Assembly (NCBI GenBank): GCA_013398015.1
Contig: VZRR01013888.1
Span: forward strand, 1 to 64,000
Length of the DNA: 64,000 nt
Direction: 5' to 3'
Origin: Oreocharis arfaki
Taxonomy: Eukaryota; Chordata; Aves; Passeriformes; Paramythiidae
A program made the position numbers and the translations under genes. The notes beneath the pieces are model-generated. The model was not told the DNA's origin. It saw nothing but the letters and a program-made list of their open reading frames with translations, and made no database searches. Position 1 is the first letter of the stretch; each line of letters starts with the position of its first letter. Shown here one piece after another: positions 1 through 13,420 of the stretch.

Positions 1-341
1 GTTTTTTTCCTCTTTGCACATCATATCAAGGGCGCTGTCAATCCCGTAAGGCCCAGGGAAAGCTCTCCAGCCTCTTGGAGACAGCAGCAGCTACCGCAGG
101 CAGCGGCCACCGAGAGAGCGCCCAGTGCCGGCTCTGCCCCTCGGGCAAGCGGGACCTCTGCCTCCTCCTCTGCATGTTCCTGTTCCACGTGCTCCATCCG
201 TCCCGTTCATATTGCTGCTGCTGCTCCGAAGAGCCCTTCGCTTCTCTCCCCAGACCCTCTCCGGTGTGGGCAGGAGGGAGGGGGCGGCCCTCCCAGCACC
301 GTGTTGTTGCTGTCCCTCAGGAGGGCACAGCGCTGTGGCAG
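1..341 (+). other. GC-rich exon-like stretch ending in a consensus splice donor
   Basis: This block is richer in GC and CpG than the sequence that follows. It contains CAG/CTG-type runs (tgctgctgctgctcc) and ends in a textbook donor, GTGGCAG|GTAAGC, with GT at 342-343. A + strand frame runs through it, but it opens on TTG and I do not recognise the peptide. It could be a 5' untranslated exon of an unknown transcript, or of DENND5B if that gene starts upstream of the window, or simply a GC-rich segment with a cryptic donor. There is no direct evidence of transcription, and the left edge is cut by the window. Confidence 0.25.
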
Positions 342-1668
342 GTAAGCACCCGGCACAGCTACACCTACAAACGCTGATGTTTCCTCCGAGGCCTCCAAGT
401 GGCCACGTTTTCACGTGGCAGTGACTGTGCTGGACGAGGAACCAAACCCACCTGCATGCCCTCCGATTCCCCGGGTTCTGACATTCACAGAGAGATCCCC
501 CCGAACGGGCTAACCTTCCTCCGAGACATCTGAGGCTCTCCAACAATTCCCACCTAGTCTCTGCCCCATCTCCAGTCCCGTCTGCTGGGATTTGGGGAAT
601 ACAAGCAGCTTCTAACAGAAGTGACAAATGTAGGGTTCTGTAGCTTCCCTGCGGAACAAAGTGCCCCAAAATTTCTCGCGCTGCGTTTTGAAAAGGCTCT
701 TGTGCGTTGACCGGGGTGATGATTCTGCAGCACTTGGGGCGCCAGGGGTTTAAAGCTGGCGATTCCTCAGCCCAAGCCTGGGTCTGCCCAAATCTCTGAG
801 GTTACGAGGCCATCTAGTGATCTGCGAGCTTGTTACAATTAGAATGTACTCTCCAGGGTGGGAAAACTGCTTGTAAACCAGGATTTCTTCTTTAAATGCG
901 GGTGATCCGCAGTCTCCCGAGAGAAGGGGACCCCTCAGTGCTGGGCTGCAGAGTGACCAGGACGCAGGGAGAAGCTGATGTCCTCCTGCCGTGTGAAGGA
1001 GCCTGAAATCCACAGACATGTTAAGCTACAGGAATACTTGCATGCTTTTTACTCTTCTGAAGCAGGACCCACACTCAGTGTTTTTAGAAATGATCCCTCA
1101 AATTGTGTAAAGGTGGACCTTTGTGGTTTAAGCTCAAGGAAGGACATTATTCTTGGAGCCCTTAAGGGAACTGTGAAGTTTTAAATGTCTTTCAGCAGCT
1201 CTTGCTGGTCCTCTCCAAGAAGGGAGACATTGAAAACACTCATGACACCCAAAATTGTGAATAAGACATGCGAATTTTTGTGAAATATAAATTGTGAATA
1301 AAACATGGGGGTTTGTGCCCTCTAGATACTCACCACCATGCTAGGAATAAAGAACTCAGTAATGTAACGGGGAAAACATTATCAACATCAGCTCAGGATG
1401 CCAGGTAAGATGTGATACGAGCATGCTGACAGGTGACGATACAGCTCTACCTTGCACATTTTATTTTATGCCTGACATGGTTCTCAGGGAAGCTTTTACA
1501 CTTGGATCTCCAGCCTCTTTGATTGATATTTTAACAAGTATCTTCTCAGATCTAGCTTTCTTGAACTTCTGATATATGATTTAACTCAGTAGCTGTGTGA
1601 ACCTCAGTGAAGTCACTGCTGTCTAATACAGACCAACATCACACTTAAAAAGGCAGTTAAAAAGGGCA

Positions 1669-1735
1669 GAATCATAAAATCACAGGGTGGCTGGTGTTGG
1701 AAGGGACCTTAAAGATCATCTAGTTCCAGCCTCTC
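1669..1735 (-). mobile_element. CR1 LINE 3' tail fragment
   Basis: The sequence begins with GAATCATAAAATCACAG, continues through GTTGGAAGGGACCTTAAAG and ends in ATCATCTAGTTCCAGCC. This is the reverse complement of the 3' end of avian CR1 retrotransposons, so the element is inserted on the minus strand. Only about 65 bp survive, the usual outcome of 5' truncation plus decay. There is no coding content. Confidence 0.85.
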
Positions 1736-4700
1736 AGAGAAGTTGTCTGCCTGGTCCCAGCTGAGAGATTTCTTAGGTGAAAAAGTAGGGGTAAAGTCTT
1801 TGCTTCCCAGTAACAGTGGCAGGGTTGTTAAAACCAGAATTTTTTCTCATTTAATTACAAATAATTAGTTGTGATTGTACAGATTCCCAGCATGACATAA
1901 GAAAGCCACGATATCAGTGGCAGCTGCCATGCCTCTTGTGAAAGTCTAGGTGAACCACTTAGCCTTTCAGGACAAGCTTTGTGCTGATTATTTCAGCAAA
2001 GTAGCAAAGCCCATGGTCCGTGAGAAAAAGAGTTTAATTTCCAAAGGCTTTTTGCTTTAGATGGTGACATCTGAAGAATTTCTGCTACAATATCTGGTAT
2101 CCTGTGCAAACTACCAGAAGGGTGCTGGAATTTGCTCTGAGGACAAGGACGTCTTTGATCACCACATAACATCGATTTGGTGTATCATGGAGGAGTGCAA
2201 CACTTGCAAAATGCAGCTGTAGAGCAGCACACAAGGGACTCCCGCGTGTCCAAGGGAATTAGGGGATTACTGGCTGATGATACAACCGCCCAAGTGTCTG
2301 GGGAAATCTTGTTTGAGCCAATTAATAACAAAGAAATGGAGCTGCCCAAGGACAGAGAGGAGGGCAAGGCAGAGAGGAGCTACCTTCACAGTAGCAAGCC
2401 CACAACTCAGGAATCTTCACAGATACAAAGGTTAAACTCAAAGGAAGGCAGGCCAGTGGTTCAGCAGCCAGGTGAGCTCCCCAGGTTACTCTTCCAGCTG
2501 GTAGAGGTGACAAGGCCAGCTGCTCCGGTTTGCTGTGGTGAAAAGACCTCAGTGGAAATTCACGAAGGGGAAAATGGTTGGATTCAGGATGCTGTTGATT
2601 TGTAAAAAGCATTCCAGCACCTCAGAATGAATAATCAGGATTTTTGCACGTCAGGATCAATTTGTGATTGCCCAGAGGCTGTGGAAGCAAGTCATTATCA
2701 GAATGTAGCTGGTGCAAGTAGCTAAGGTAAAATTGAAGCTGAGAGCTCTGGCTAGGTAAGGGAGAGGCAATTCAGTTACTCTGTCATGCCTTCAGCTACA
2801 ATCCAATTTTAGAATAACAGCACACCTTTTGCAGTTGAAGAATAGACATCTTAACATAACAACAATCACATATTACCTGTGATCTGTCTTGAAAGCACTA
2901 CATATGCTTTTTATAGCATTACCTTTCCCCACTGCCTTGCCAGCTGCATTAGGTTAGGAGCAGGAAGGAGCAGCAGCTAGCAGAGATGAAGACATCAAGT
3001 ACCTTCTAGCAGTGGAGGCAAGAAAGGGAATTTGTAAGGTGCAGCTATTTTTCAGAGTGGAGGGAGGGTGATGAAGTGAGGAGAAAGTGTATTAATCTGA
3101 CCCTCGTGCTGCTGTAGATTCAGGTTTTCTGGCATAGAAAATCTCTCCTCTGTGAGGGCCTTGATGCTAAGAGTGAGAAGTTGAAAACTATTATCTGAGC
3201 TCATTCTTGATTTTGTCTTTTGTCCATGTCTGCGATTAAAGTATTCTTGGCCTCAGCTGGCTGGATTTATTCATGTGCAGTCAGACACAAGAGTATTTTT
3301 ATAGCATGAATGAAGATTGGAAAGATGCACAGTCAGGTGGCTTGTGCTTCTCTTTGCTGTGTTTTTGGATACTTGTTTTTCTCTTAAAACTAGAGGGTTC
3401 ATATTTTCAAGCCCTGTTTTTGAACAGGTGAAGTCTCCTTGAGCTAGTGGGACTTTGGCTCTCATATATCTCTTGCAGTAATGACCCTTGGGCTCCTGAG
3501 TTTCAGGTCCCAGCAATATTTTGTGACAGTCAGCTGAGTAATCATGCCTGGCATCAGAGCATTTATTTATTTCGGGTTTTTATCATTGTTTTTGGTGATT
3601 TTAGTGTGGGTGTTCCTGCAAAGCCCTGAAGTATGATGGAAGCTGAGTGAATATGGGCAGCCAGGGAAAAAGGCTGCTTAGGCACCATGGGCTGTCTCCG
3701 TTCTCGTCTCCAGAAAACAGGTAGCTGTCTAAGTTTTCCTGAATGACACAAAGACATTCTTCATGACCTCATCCCTCCTGACTTCCTGGAACAGTAAAAC
3801 CCATCCCATCTGCCTTCCCTGTGGCTTTGTCCCACATTCCCTTCATGTGTGATGTATGAAGGGCGATGTGCAAGTCTCATGATTTCAGTGTATTTGTTGG
3901 TCCTTAGCTTTTCCCAGACAGGCAGATACAGTGTCAAAGACCAGAGCTAAGCCAACACTTAGTCTGGAGCATGAGATGATGACCACCAGCTGGGGCCCTA
4001 ATGCAAGTGATGCTTCCCAGTCTTGTCTCTCTGTGTTGCCAGACAGGCTGGATTCACTACCGTGTTTAAACCTGTAATTCGTCGTTGACTAATTCTTCTT
4101 CTGACTAATTTCTTCTCTTTTCTCCAGGTAGAGTAATTGATCCAGCTTGTTCCTGAGCAAACAAATCCTGAAACCATAGTACCTTTGGTCACCTGATTTT
4201 AAGGATCATGCTAACAACCATTGGTGCCAAGGGATAAGGTAAGCAAATCAGGTTTTCAAGGAGCTGCATCAGCTCACAGCAGCTGGTTTGCTTTTGCAAT
4301 TCAAAGGTTTTAGTTTCCCACTGGTGTTCAGAGCCTGGCACCAGCAGAACTCTCCCTTTCACCTTCCACATGGTAGTCTGCCAAAAATTTGGACCTGGGC
4401 ACAGAGGAAACAATGGAGATCTGAGACAGATAAATAGACAGGTGGTGCTTACTCTCTAGAGCATCTAGAGGAAGCTCTTTGCCAAGGACCTGACACAATA
4501 TGCTTCCTCTTTTGGCTGATGTTTGCTATTGTATGTTGGGAGGGTGTCAGGGTCCTCAAGCAACTGAGTTGTGAGTCAGGGTCATGCTGTGTCAGGACCT
4601 GTGCTATTCATTATTTTGCATTAATATCCAGAGGATATGGAAAACAAGTGATACCACTTCAAGGAAAGGAATGGACACAAAAATCCCCTGCAACACCAGC

Positions 4701-4995
4701 CAGCTCCTTCACATGATGAACAGGGTGAAACTGAAGTTTGATGTGACCAAGGACAGAATAGCTACTGTTTATGCACATGGAGGCATGGAAAGGTCATAAG
4801 GGGCTGAAAAAACTAAGTCTTTGAAACTCCTCTCAATTTTCATTGGTATCCTACAAAGCATTATTTCTACTGGCTTTCCCATCCATACTTACGCAGCATA
4901 TCCTCTGAAATAGAGTGTTTGGCATACCTTTCCTTTAGGATACAGGCAACTCTGTCACTTTTGCATCAGATTTCAAATGCTTGTGAAGAGATGAA

Positions 4996-5047
4996 TAGTT
5001 GGGCTCGAGGATTTCAAAGGTCTTTTCCAATCTAAATGATTCTATAG
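4996..5047 (+). mobile_element. CR1 LINE 3' tail fragment
   Basis: GGGCTCGAGGATTTCAAAGG followed by TCTTTTCCAATCTAAATGAT and TCTATAG matches the last ~50 bp of a CR1 element in sense orientation, including the ATGATTCTATA-like terminal octamer. It is a very short, 5'-truncated and diverged copy. The frames that cross it (for example the minus-strand frames at 4935-5401) should not be read as genes. Confidence 0.75.
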
Positions 5048-8000
5048 GGTTGGTTTGCAAAACAACTCGAGCTGACATTTGCCCCTGTATAATGTCTTTG
5101 TGTATTTCAAGCTTCTCCAAGTTCGGTGTGTTGGCAGTACACTGCAATTTCTTTCCCTGCAGCAGAGGACATGGTACAGTGGCACCCAAATGGCTTTTTG
5201 GGACCAGATGTGCTTCCAGCTGGACCTGTTACCTGCAAGGCTGGGCAGGTTGCACAGGGAGCTGCTTGGACACCTCCTTGTCACAGCTCCCAGGGCTCCT
5301 AAGTGCAAAGGGAGCCTGAGAACCCCCAGCCTTGTGCTGTGTGATCTCACATCTTGGGTTTTATCAGCTGAGGTGTCAAGCTTCAATGCAAGCAGCGGCA
5401 TCGAGTAGAAGCAGCAGTGTCACTGTGTCCCTAAAGCTCTGTCACTGTGACAGCAGTGTCCCCTCTTCAGCTGTGGCACCGTGAACTGGTGCTGGGGGAC
5501 CCAGGACAGAAGCACCTGCAGGTGAACTAATCCTCAATCTGAATAAATGGCCTAAGAATAATGAAGCATACAGGCTCTGTTATCTTCCAGACCAGAAGGT
5601 AAGCACTTCCACCACTGAAATCAGCACATCTCAGCTGCCTGTACTGAGTGTCAGGCCCTTGAAGGCACTAATGTGTCTTACTGGCCCTGGCTCTCCCCAC
5701 AGCCCAGGACCCTATTTCAGCACCTCTGGGGCTGTCAGTCCGTGCCCAAGCAATGTCACTGCAGGGCTGGTCTCTAGCTCCCCACAGTCCTGCCCAGCCC
5801 ATTCATGGACCCCCAGCAAGCCATCCTCCGGCCCCTGGCCATCCCAAGGCTGTGTTTCCAGTCTGGCTCCCTTCAGTGTCACCCATGGGCTGGCATCAGA
5901 GTTGGAGCTGCCAGACACTCTGACAGTGCCTGGCACCAAAGGTTACTGATCATCTCTTGCCTTCATCCCTGCTGGGTAGTGTGGAGCACCAGGAAGCCAA
6001 TGGCTCTGATTTAGCTGGGAAAATACTTTTTACTGAGTTTTCCCAGTAACAGCTGAATTTTAGCCTAGAAGGAGGTATTGAGCCAGCCCATTGCCACATT
6101 AGACAGTGTCAAATGCTCCCACCCCCAAAGGATGTGCTTGATGGGAAGTGCTGGAATTGCTCAGCATGGATCCGGGCTTAAATAAGTTGTGACTATTGCT
6201 TTGCAAGGAAGTCACTAAGAAACAGGATCTTCAAGGAGGAGCACACTGCTTTGATCTCTGTCCTTCTGGTTGAGCTCCTCTGTGTGAGCTCAGAGCTGAT
6301 TTCCAGTAAAGCACAGTCAGCCAGCAAAGAAAAGCTGCAGTGTAGCTGCTCTCAGTACTAACTCTCCTAAGCAGCAAGTACTGCAAGGAGATGTGCTGTT
6401 CTTGGGCATGAGGAATAAGTGGCAGAAAGATATGGCTGTACCTGTGGATGTAAAGGTTTAGATTTTTGCTAAAAGCACTAGTCGGGGAATTGACACAGAC
6501 CCTTGATTAGTATGAACTGCTTATAGATTCGTAACATAACATCACTGCAATGATGTGAACACAGAGTACAGAGCAAAGGCAGTCCTTGCTAAATGACATA
6601 ACCATTCACAATGCATATTCATTGCAGGAAACACTTTTCATCCGTCCTTGATTGCATGTTGTATATTGGCTATGGATTCGATGGCTTTGTATTTCTTTAG
6701 CGTGCCCTTGGGCTTTCAAGTGTGCTAGGATGCATTGTAATGTAGATGCAGGGTGTCTGGCACTTCTTACTGAATGAGGCTTCAAAGGGAAGTTGGAATC
6801 AGACTCTAATTACATTTGTAATAAGGCCAAAGGCATTTTGACAAAGAGATTACCTGCTGTTCATGGACGGACTTTGTCCAGAGGCTTGAAACCGTGGGGT
6901 TGGTTCACACTTCCACTGTATTGGCAGACATGGGACTGCCTGATTTTTGGTAACTGAGATAAAGGCAGGCAATATTAGTGACTAGGCTTTGAACACAATG
7001 CTGTTACTCAGGTAGATGTGACAGCTTGAATGCATCTTCTCTGGAAGCTTTCCCAGCACCAGAGATCATCTAACGCAGAGCACAGACCATTGACACAGCT
7101 GTGCCTGACCGCCTGCCACTGCAGACAATATTGCTGTGGGCATGTGGTCCAAGCAGCTTGCCAGGATCCCCTCATGCCTTTCTCCTTGCCACAATATGTG
7201 CCTTTGAAGGTCTAGTGCCTTAAAAAGAAGCCTACAGCCTTTTCCTCATGCTTTACGTGGGCAGGTGTATTACGTTGCAAGACTCTTCTACCTTCTCAGG
7301 TCTTTCCCAAGCAGACAGCTTGAAAGTTACTGGGGTCCTGGAGCACTGAAAACAGAGGGATTGGAGTGTAGAGGCAGGGAAACAAACACCTTCAGCAGAG
7401 GGCAGAAATTAATTCGAAATGAAGAACAGAGGTTTGTTGTCCTCACTGAATGCCCTCCTCATCCCAGGCCTGGTGTAAAAGGCACCTGTCAGCAGATGAC
7501 GGTGTTGGGATGCATGGGCTGGAGGGACTCGGCGTCGGGGCTGCTGCCCATGTAGAGGTGCGTCTGCCTCCTGGTGCAACGCCAGCGGGGCTGGCCTGGG
7601 CAACAATAGAGCTTTGTGCCTGGCAGATGTTCAGGCAGTGTTTGCTTTCTTTTCCTGAGGGCAGTTGAAACACAGGGAGTGCACTGACCTGATTTGCAAA
7701 AGGGTGTGTGGTTCTTCTGCCAGTCAGGTTACAAACAATTTGGCCAAGGTCATGCAGCGAGTGATGCTGTCAGAGATAGATGGAAGTCTCTGTGTGGGTG
7801 CTTTAGCTTGATGGTCCCAGCACAACACCTCCATCAGTGCATGACATGCTAGTGATTTATCCAAGCAGTACTTTGCTGATTAGGTTTTCTCTCAGTAGCA
7901 GTGGGAACAGTGTGTGTCTTCTACATCCAAAGAGCAGAAAGTGTACCTTACTCTGAGCAAAATATGGTCTTTGACCCCAGGGTCTTGGCACTGAACCTCA

Positions 8001-11000
8001 CAAAAGGTAATGGTGACATATGATCTCTCTCCTGACTTCATGGAGTGAGGGACTGGAGCAAGCCCTCACCTAATGGGTTGCTTGGCAGGAGGAGGTGCAT
8101 CTCACAAGCTCAGTACAGAATCACAGGCAGAAGTGGAGGAATGGCAGGAATTACCACAGATTTTTTACCATACTGTGCCACTGAACACATGGAGAGGAAA
8201 CAGCGGGGTGGTGAAGGACACAAACCTCCAGAAACCAGGCATGGCAACTGCAGAACTTGCCGAGGAGTTGTTTCTGAGGTGGTGTTTGAAGTCTGAAGTC
8301 TGTGTGCTGTAACTGCCTGTGGGGTTGCTGTCACTTCCCTCCTCCAAGACGAAACCCTTGAGGAGGCAGATTCAGCACAAGGCTGGGGGGAGGTTTAAAA
8401 AGCCTGAGAGGAGGCCAGCCCTGAAGCAGAGGTGCCTCCTCAGCAGAGGGATGAGCTGCATGCTGGGAAGCCTGGCTTGTAGCATGATGATGATGTGAAT
8501 GAAAACGGACAACATAGTTCCATCCCTGCCTATGTTGTGCGATCTGTTTGCTGATGGATGCACTCAGGAGAGGCAGACAAGGCTACAGATTTGTTGGTAA
8601 AGGAAGAAGTGGGAACACAGAGCCAGTCCCAGGAAGGAGGGGGGAAGAAAGTGCAGTAAACTATTGCATAATTTCAGTTGCCTCATGAAACCTCTCCCTC
8701 AAGGATCCTCTCAGAAAGCAGATAAGAGTGGAATGCATCTGTATGTGTTTGCAATGCAACGGCATGTGTATGATGAATGTACATAAAATTAATAAAATGC
8801 AATGGGCTACAACAGGCAATTAGATATTTAAAACCTTCAAATTTTAAATCACCAAAGCTTCAGAGGTCCTATGGCAGAGATGCTGGAAAGTAATCATCTT
8901 TTACTTTATCTGCAAGTCTGCTGTATGAATAATAATTACACAATGTGGCAGAGGAAAGCCATGTGCTTTTATTCAAGTTTAATCTTTATAGATATGAGGC
9001 AGGTATAGAAGGTAAGCTACTTGCTTTAATGGTATTGTAATTTGATTAGATATTAGAATATGTGTCTGCAGTATCTGCTTTCTAAGCGACGATGGATTGG
9101 GCTGGAGGAAGTGTTCTTTGCTTATGGTTATTGAACTGGTTTATTTGGGTTTGGACTGTACGGCAGCCAACACCTTTCCCATACTCTAAGCAGTCTTCTT
9201 GCATAAGCTCAGAGAATGAAAATTGCTTTCTTTATGAACCTCTCTATAAAATCTGCTGTTGTTTTTTTTCCAACTTCTGCTATAGACTCTTCCGCACTTT
9301 GTGCCAGAACGACTTGGATTTCAGTCTTACAGTCCATCCTTAAGCCATCCTTATCCCATTTCTCTGGGGTGACTATTCACATCCAGCTCCTCGTGAAGGA
9401 GCTGACAACACTGCTCAACTGAAAGTCAGCCAAGAGTTGAAATGTTCTGAGCATTACAAACATTCATATTGCATCTTAGTGGTTTTCCTTCCTTTTACCC
9501 TACAGGATCTCATGACCCCATAGATACTAGAGCAAAACAGGAGAGGCTTTCAATGGAAAATCAATGTGGCTTGGCAGCTTGTGAAAGATCTTAGAGAGGG
9601 AACTGTAGAGCTGTGTGGAGGAGTGAGCAGTCTATCACAGCAGCATGATTTCCAATTCATGGAAGAACGATGAAGAAAATAGAAAGTGAAGCAACAGTGT
9701 CACAGCAAGGAGAAGGGACGTAACCTTTAAATAGCAGGGTTTTCCACCTCTCTGAAGCACTGGGCATTGGCTTCTTGCAGAAGTAGGACAGAGCGCATGA
9801 TGGTCTGATCTTTTATGGCAGATCCTGAGGGCAGGGGGAGCTGACACGCTTGTTAGCATTTGACCCAGTTTAAACTAACAGGTTTTGAGGAACAAAGACT
9901 CACTGAGAGGTTACTGAGAGGGAAACCTGAACCAAATTGACATTGAGAGAAATATTCATGGCAACTAGAGATACAAGTACCTAAGGAAGAAGAACTCTGC
10001 CAAGCCAAAAAAACCTTCCCTGGCTTTGTTGTACCAGCGGCAATCCAGCTGGTGAAGGGACACAGCCGCTGCCACAGGAGACTCAGATCAAAGTGAAAGG
10101 TCCCATGCAGATCTTGTCTATCCCAGTAAGTTTTTTGTGCGTGTTCCAGTCTAAAATTCTCAGTCCTACCTTATCCGTGTTCCTTGGAGGAACATTTAGG
10201 AAGTTCTGACACTGCTTTGTGCTCTGCTGTGCCGGGGACAAACCTTATCTCCCTGGGGTTATTGTTAATATGATTTGAATAGAGGACACCCATCCTATTC
10301 AAATCCACTGTGAAACTTTAACACTCTTTGCTGGTGAAAGGAAAAAATACTCATAATCCCACCCAGTTATCTCTGACCATCCCAGATGTGCCTCATGGCA
10401 CAATCCTATTAGACACTACTGCACAAATGTTTTTCCATGGCATTTGGCTGATTAATGAGTATGTGCAGCACTTTGAGATGCTTTTAGGCCTCATCTTTGT
10501 TTTTCTCCCACTCTTGCAAGAAGCTCCCCAGCACCTTCGTGGACCTGCTGTGACTTCTGTAAAATTTAAGCACTCGATGTTGCAAGTAGAGCAGTACTGA
10601 AAGCAGGGCAGCCTTTTTAGGGAGGCAATGGTGATCAGTGCAGGGTGGGTTTGGATGGTGAAAAGACAACCAAAATGCCTAGATTCTGCTAAAATCTCTT
10701 AAAAATTACTGGGATGAGAGCCAGGAGGGAGGGGGGAAAAACCCATGAGAGTGAAAAAGAGTTACCCAAAGGCAGTGTGCAGTATCCAAAGCTAGATCAG
10801 CTTGGAGGCAAAGACTGTATCAACTTAGATGGAGGGGTTTAGATAAGAAAATCCAGGCCCAGGGACATAATATGGCTTACCAGAGCCCAGGCAAGCTGGG
10901 TCTGCTGGCAGTGCTTGGCAAAAGATCTGAGCGGCCTCATTAGGATGGCTTTTGTGCCCAGAAGACCAATTGTCTTAGGGGAAGAAATCACTGCCCCCAC

Positions 11001-12419
11001 AAAATTCCCCCACAAAAAACATGTCTTTGGGAGCTGTACATATAGAAGTGGGAGCTCAACTTCACAGCTAACCTAGGAAGAATTAGTTTATTCATTTTAT
11101 ACCTCCAATCTTATGTGTTGTGCTTTGTCCTCTTATTTAATGCTATATGCATTACTGATTTTATTGAGATTGAGGTGTCTGTGCACTGAACTTTATTCAA
11201 GCAAAAAATACTGTCCTGTACAGAAGACAGCTAAACCAAAGCAGTCTAGAACCAGCTGCTGCTTAAGGTAGAAAGGTCAGAACCATTGTGTTAATTTTCA
11301 GGTTATTTTAGAGCAGTCTTAACTCATACATCCTTTGGAGAGGCTGGTGAAGCCTCTGTCGTGGACTTCCTTGAGACACCCATGCCACTGGGCCTCAAAA
11401 AACAGTGATACCTGCAGTAAGAGCACTTGGTTTTGAATGAGAGTCAGAGACTGACTTATCAAGCTCTTATCATTTGACCTAAAGCTGAATAAGCAAATAC
11501 ATACAAGTTAATAAACAAACCAAACTAAATAAAACAACCTAGCTCTGGTGCAAAGTCGAGAAAATGACTGGTCTCACGGAAAATTTCTCTGTGGCTCTAG
11601 CAAGTTTCAGGTTGTTACTGAGTGCTGCAACTACAAGAATTGGAGATTGTGAGAGAGGATTAATCTTCTATTTATTATAATCATTATTATTATTAATCTT
11701 TTAAATTTTTTCGTATTGGAGATTGGGGTTGTTGGGAAGGGAGAAAATTGGTTTAACTCTTGTCTGCTTTCACTAGAACACTGCAGGAAGCTAGAAAATA
11801 AAAGGGCGTAAAATTTGTTGATTTGACCGGATGAAGAGAGAGAGGGATGCTGACCTAGGTGGCTTCCAGGTCAGAACAGTTACTCCATGTACCTCCATAA
11901 AATGACACATTCCTTGTAGGCATTTTCTTATCAAAGGCACTTGTTGAACGAGGACAAATGTAAACCATAAAAAGAAAATACGTGATTCACACTGCTAAGG
12001 GGTAAAAAAAGGGGTTACGGGAGTCCAGAGTAAACAAGTGACGGGACTGTATTTATTATAGACGGCATGGACCAAGACTAGTAAACAGATGAAACACAAA
12101 AGGACAAAAGCGAAAATAGTGAGTTCTGCCAACAACCTCCTTACGATATCCAGATTTCAGAATTATCGGCATATGTGGGGATTTCACCGCTTTGGAGCAG
12201 AAAAAATTAAAACTTCAAAAGAATCATCTCTGCCTCTTTCAAAGTAGGTGCCGCTCCCGGACGGAGCTGCCAGTACTTTGGCATCGGATGATCTTAATGA
12301 GAAGAATTCTAACGCTGATTTCTTTCTGGACGCGGCAGAATGGCTAGTAAATCTTAAATTAACTAGGAATGAAGCAACATTTTAGAATTTTGCTTTGAAA
12401 CGGAGTGCGGGAGGCGAAG

Positions 12420-13420
12420 AAATAGCTCTCCCGTAACGTGGTACGGGTGCCATCCATCACGGAGCGGGGATGGAAACCGCACAAAAGCCGTCCGCCGCGG
12501 GTGGTGGCTGGTGCTTCCACATTCGGGTGGGGAGGAGAAGAAGCCGTTTCCCCCGGCAGGATTCCCGCAGGAAGCGCTCAGAGCAGCCCGGGCGCCGGGC
12601 GGGGCTCGGCCCGTTCCGGCAGCGGGGCTCCGGGAGCTCCCTCCTGGGGCGGGGGGGAAGAAACATTCCCGGTAGGAAGCGGCACCGTCTCCTGCTTTAT
12701 TTAAATAAAGCCAACCTCTCCCGCTCACGCGCGGGGGGCGGGGGAAGCTTTAATCGCGTATGCCAAGCACTGCAGATACAACGGGTGACAAAGCCGCCCG
12801 CGGCTCTCCCGACACGCCGGGAATGCCCGACTGAGGCGCGGGGAGGGGGCGGCCGCCCAGGGTTTAAATGCCCCGCGGGGGCGGTCCGGCAGCGCGGCGC
12901 GTCCCGCCCGTCCCCGCCCCGCTCAGCTGACAGCGGGGCCGCCCGCTGCCGNNNNNNNNNNNNNNNNNNNNNNNNNNNNNNNNNNNNNNNNNNNNNNNNN
13001 NNNNNNNNNNNNNNNNNNNNNNNNNNNNNNNNNGCGCGTTTGGGATGCGCTGCCTCAAAATGTCTGCTCCCCCCGAGGAGGGGGCGAGGAGGGGAGGAGG
13101 AGGGGTCGCCGCGCCGGTGGGAGCCGTAGGGCGGGAGCGACTTTGAAGGATAAAGCATCCTCCGGGGCTGCTGGTGGAGCATTCCCCCGAGGGCAGCTCC
13201 CGCCGCGTGGCGGGGGGCGTTTGGCCGCCGGGATGCGCCGTCCCCCGCAGGCTGGGCTCCGCCGGCCCCCCGCTGGCCCGGGTCCCTGGTGGTGGCGGGG
13301 ACAGGCACCCCCGGCAGCCCCCGGCGGGTGGGCGCAGCGGCCCGGCCGCGGCCAGCGGGGTGCGACTGGCGGGAGAAGGGAACCCAGCGTTACGGAATAG
13401 GAGGGAGCCGAATGACCGAG
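12420..13420 (+). promoter_or_regulatory. DENND5B: CpG island with multiple GC boxes; candidate DENND5B promoter/first-exon region
   Basis: This kilobase differs sharply from its AT-richer flanks. It is very GC-rich and full of CpG, and carries several Sp1-type GC boxes near 12646-12657, 12731-12744, 12841-12854, 12875-12886 and 12902-12922. There is also a TATA-like TTTATTTAAATAAAG around 12698-12712. Such islands mark constitutive vertebrate promoters. It lies about 43-49 kb upstream of the two DENND5B exons and is the strongest island in the window, so it is the natural candidate for the start of that gene. Strand and gene assignment are inferred. No first coding exon with a phase-1 donor is visible, and the island is broken by an assembly gap. 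It could instead serve an alternative promoter or a divergent non-coding transcript. Confidence 0.6.
12952..13033. other. Assembly gap (82 N) inside the CpG island
   Basis: A run of 82 undetermined bases interrupts the most GC-rich part of the island. The left flank ends in gccgcccgctgccg and the right flank starts gcgcgtttggg. Extreme GC content commonly causes such dropouts in bird assemblies. The gap may hide the transcription start and first coding exon of DENND5B. The stated length is too short for the complete expected exon (roughly 100-130 coding bases), so the true gap may be longer. Confidence 0.95.

Larger units (their letters stand above)
342..12419. other. Gene-free stretch upstream of the CpG island
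   Basis: No coding exon was recognised on either strand in these 12 kb. The stretch contains two short CR1 tails (annotated separately) and otherwise unique-looking sequence of moderate AT content. The longest + strand frame (about 2177-2605) opens on TTG and resembles no family I know. If the CpG island at 12.4-13.4 kb is the DENND5B promoter, this is upstream intergenic sequence. If the first exon lies left of the window, it is intron 1. The sequence does not decide between the two. Confidence 0.5.

Noticed and set aside
2177..2605. 142-codon + strand frame
   Set aside because: It opens on TTG, has no recognisable domain or upstream promoter and splice context, and its length is within chance expectation.
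13034..13145. ATG-initiated frame just right of the gap (starts MSAPPEEGARR)
   Set aside because: It ends after about 27 codons without a phase-1 donor and does not match the expected DENND5B N-terminus. At most it is an upstream frame in a 5' UTR.
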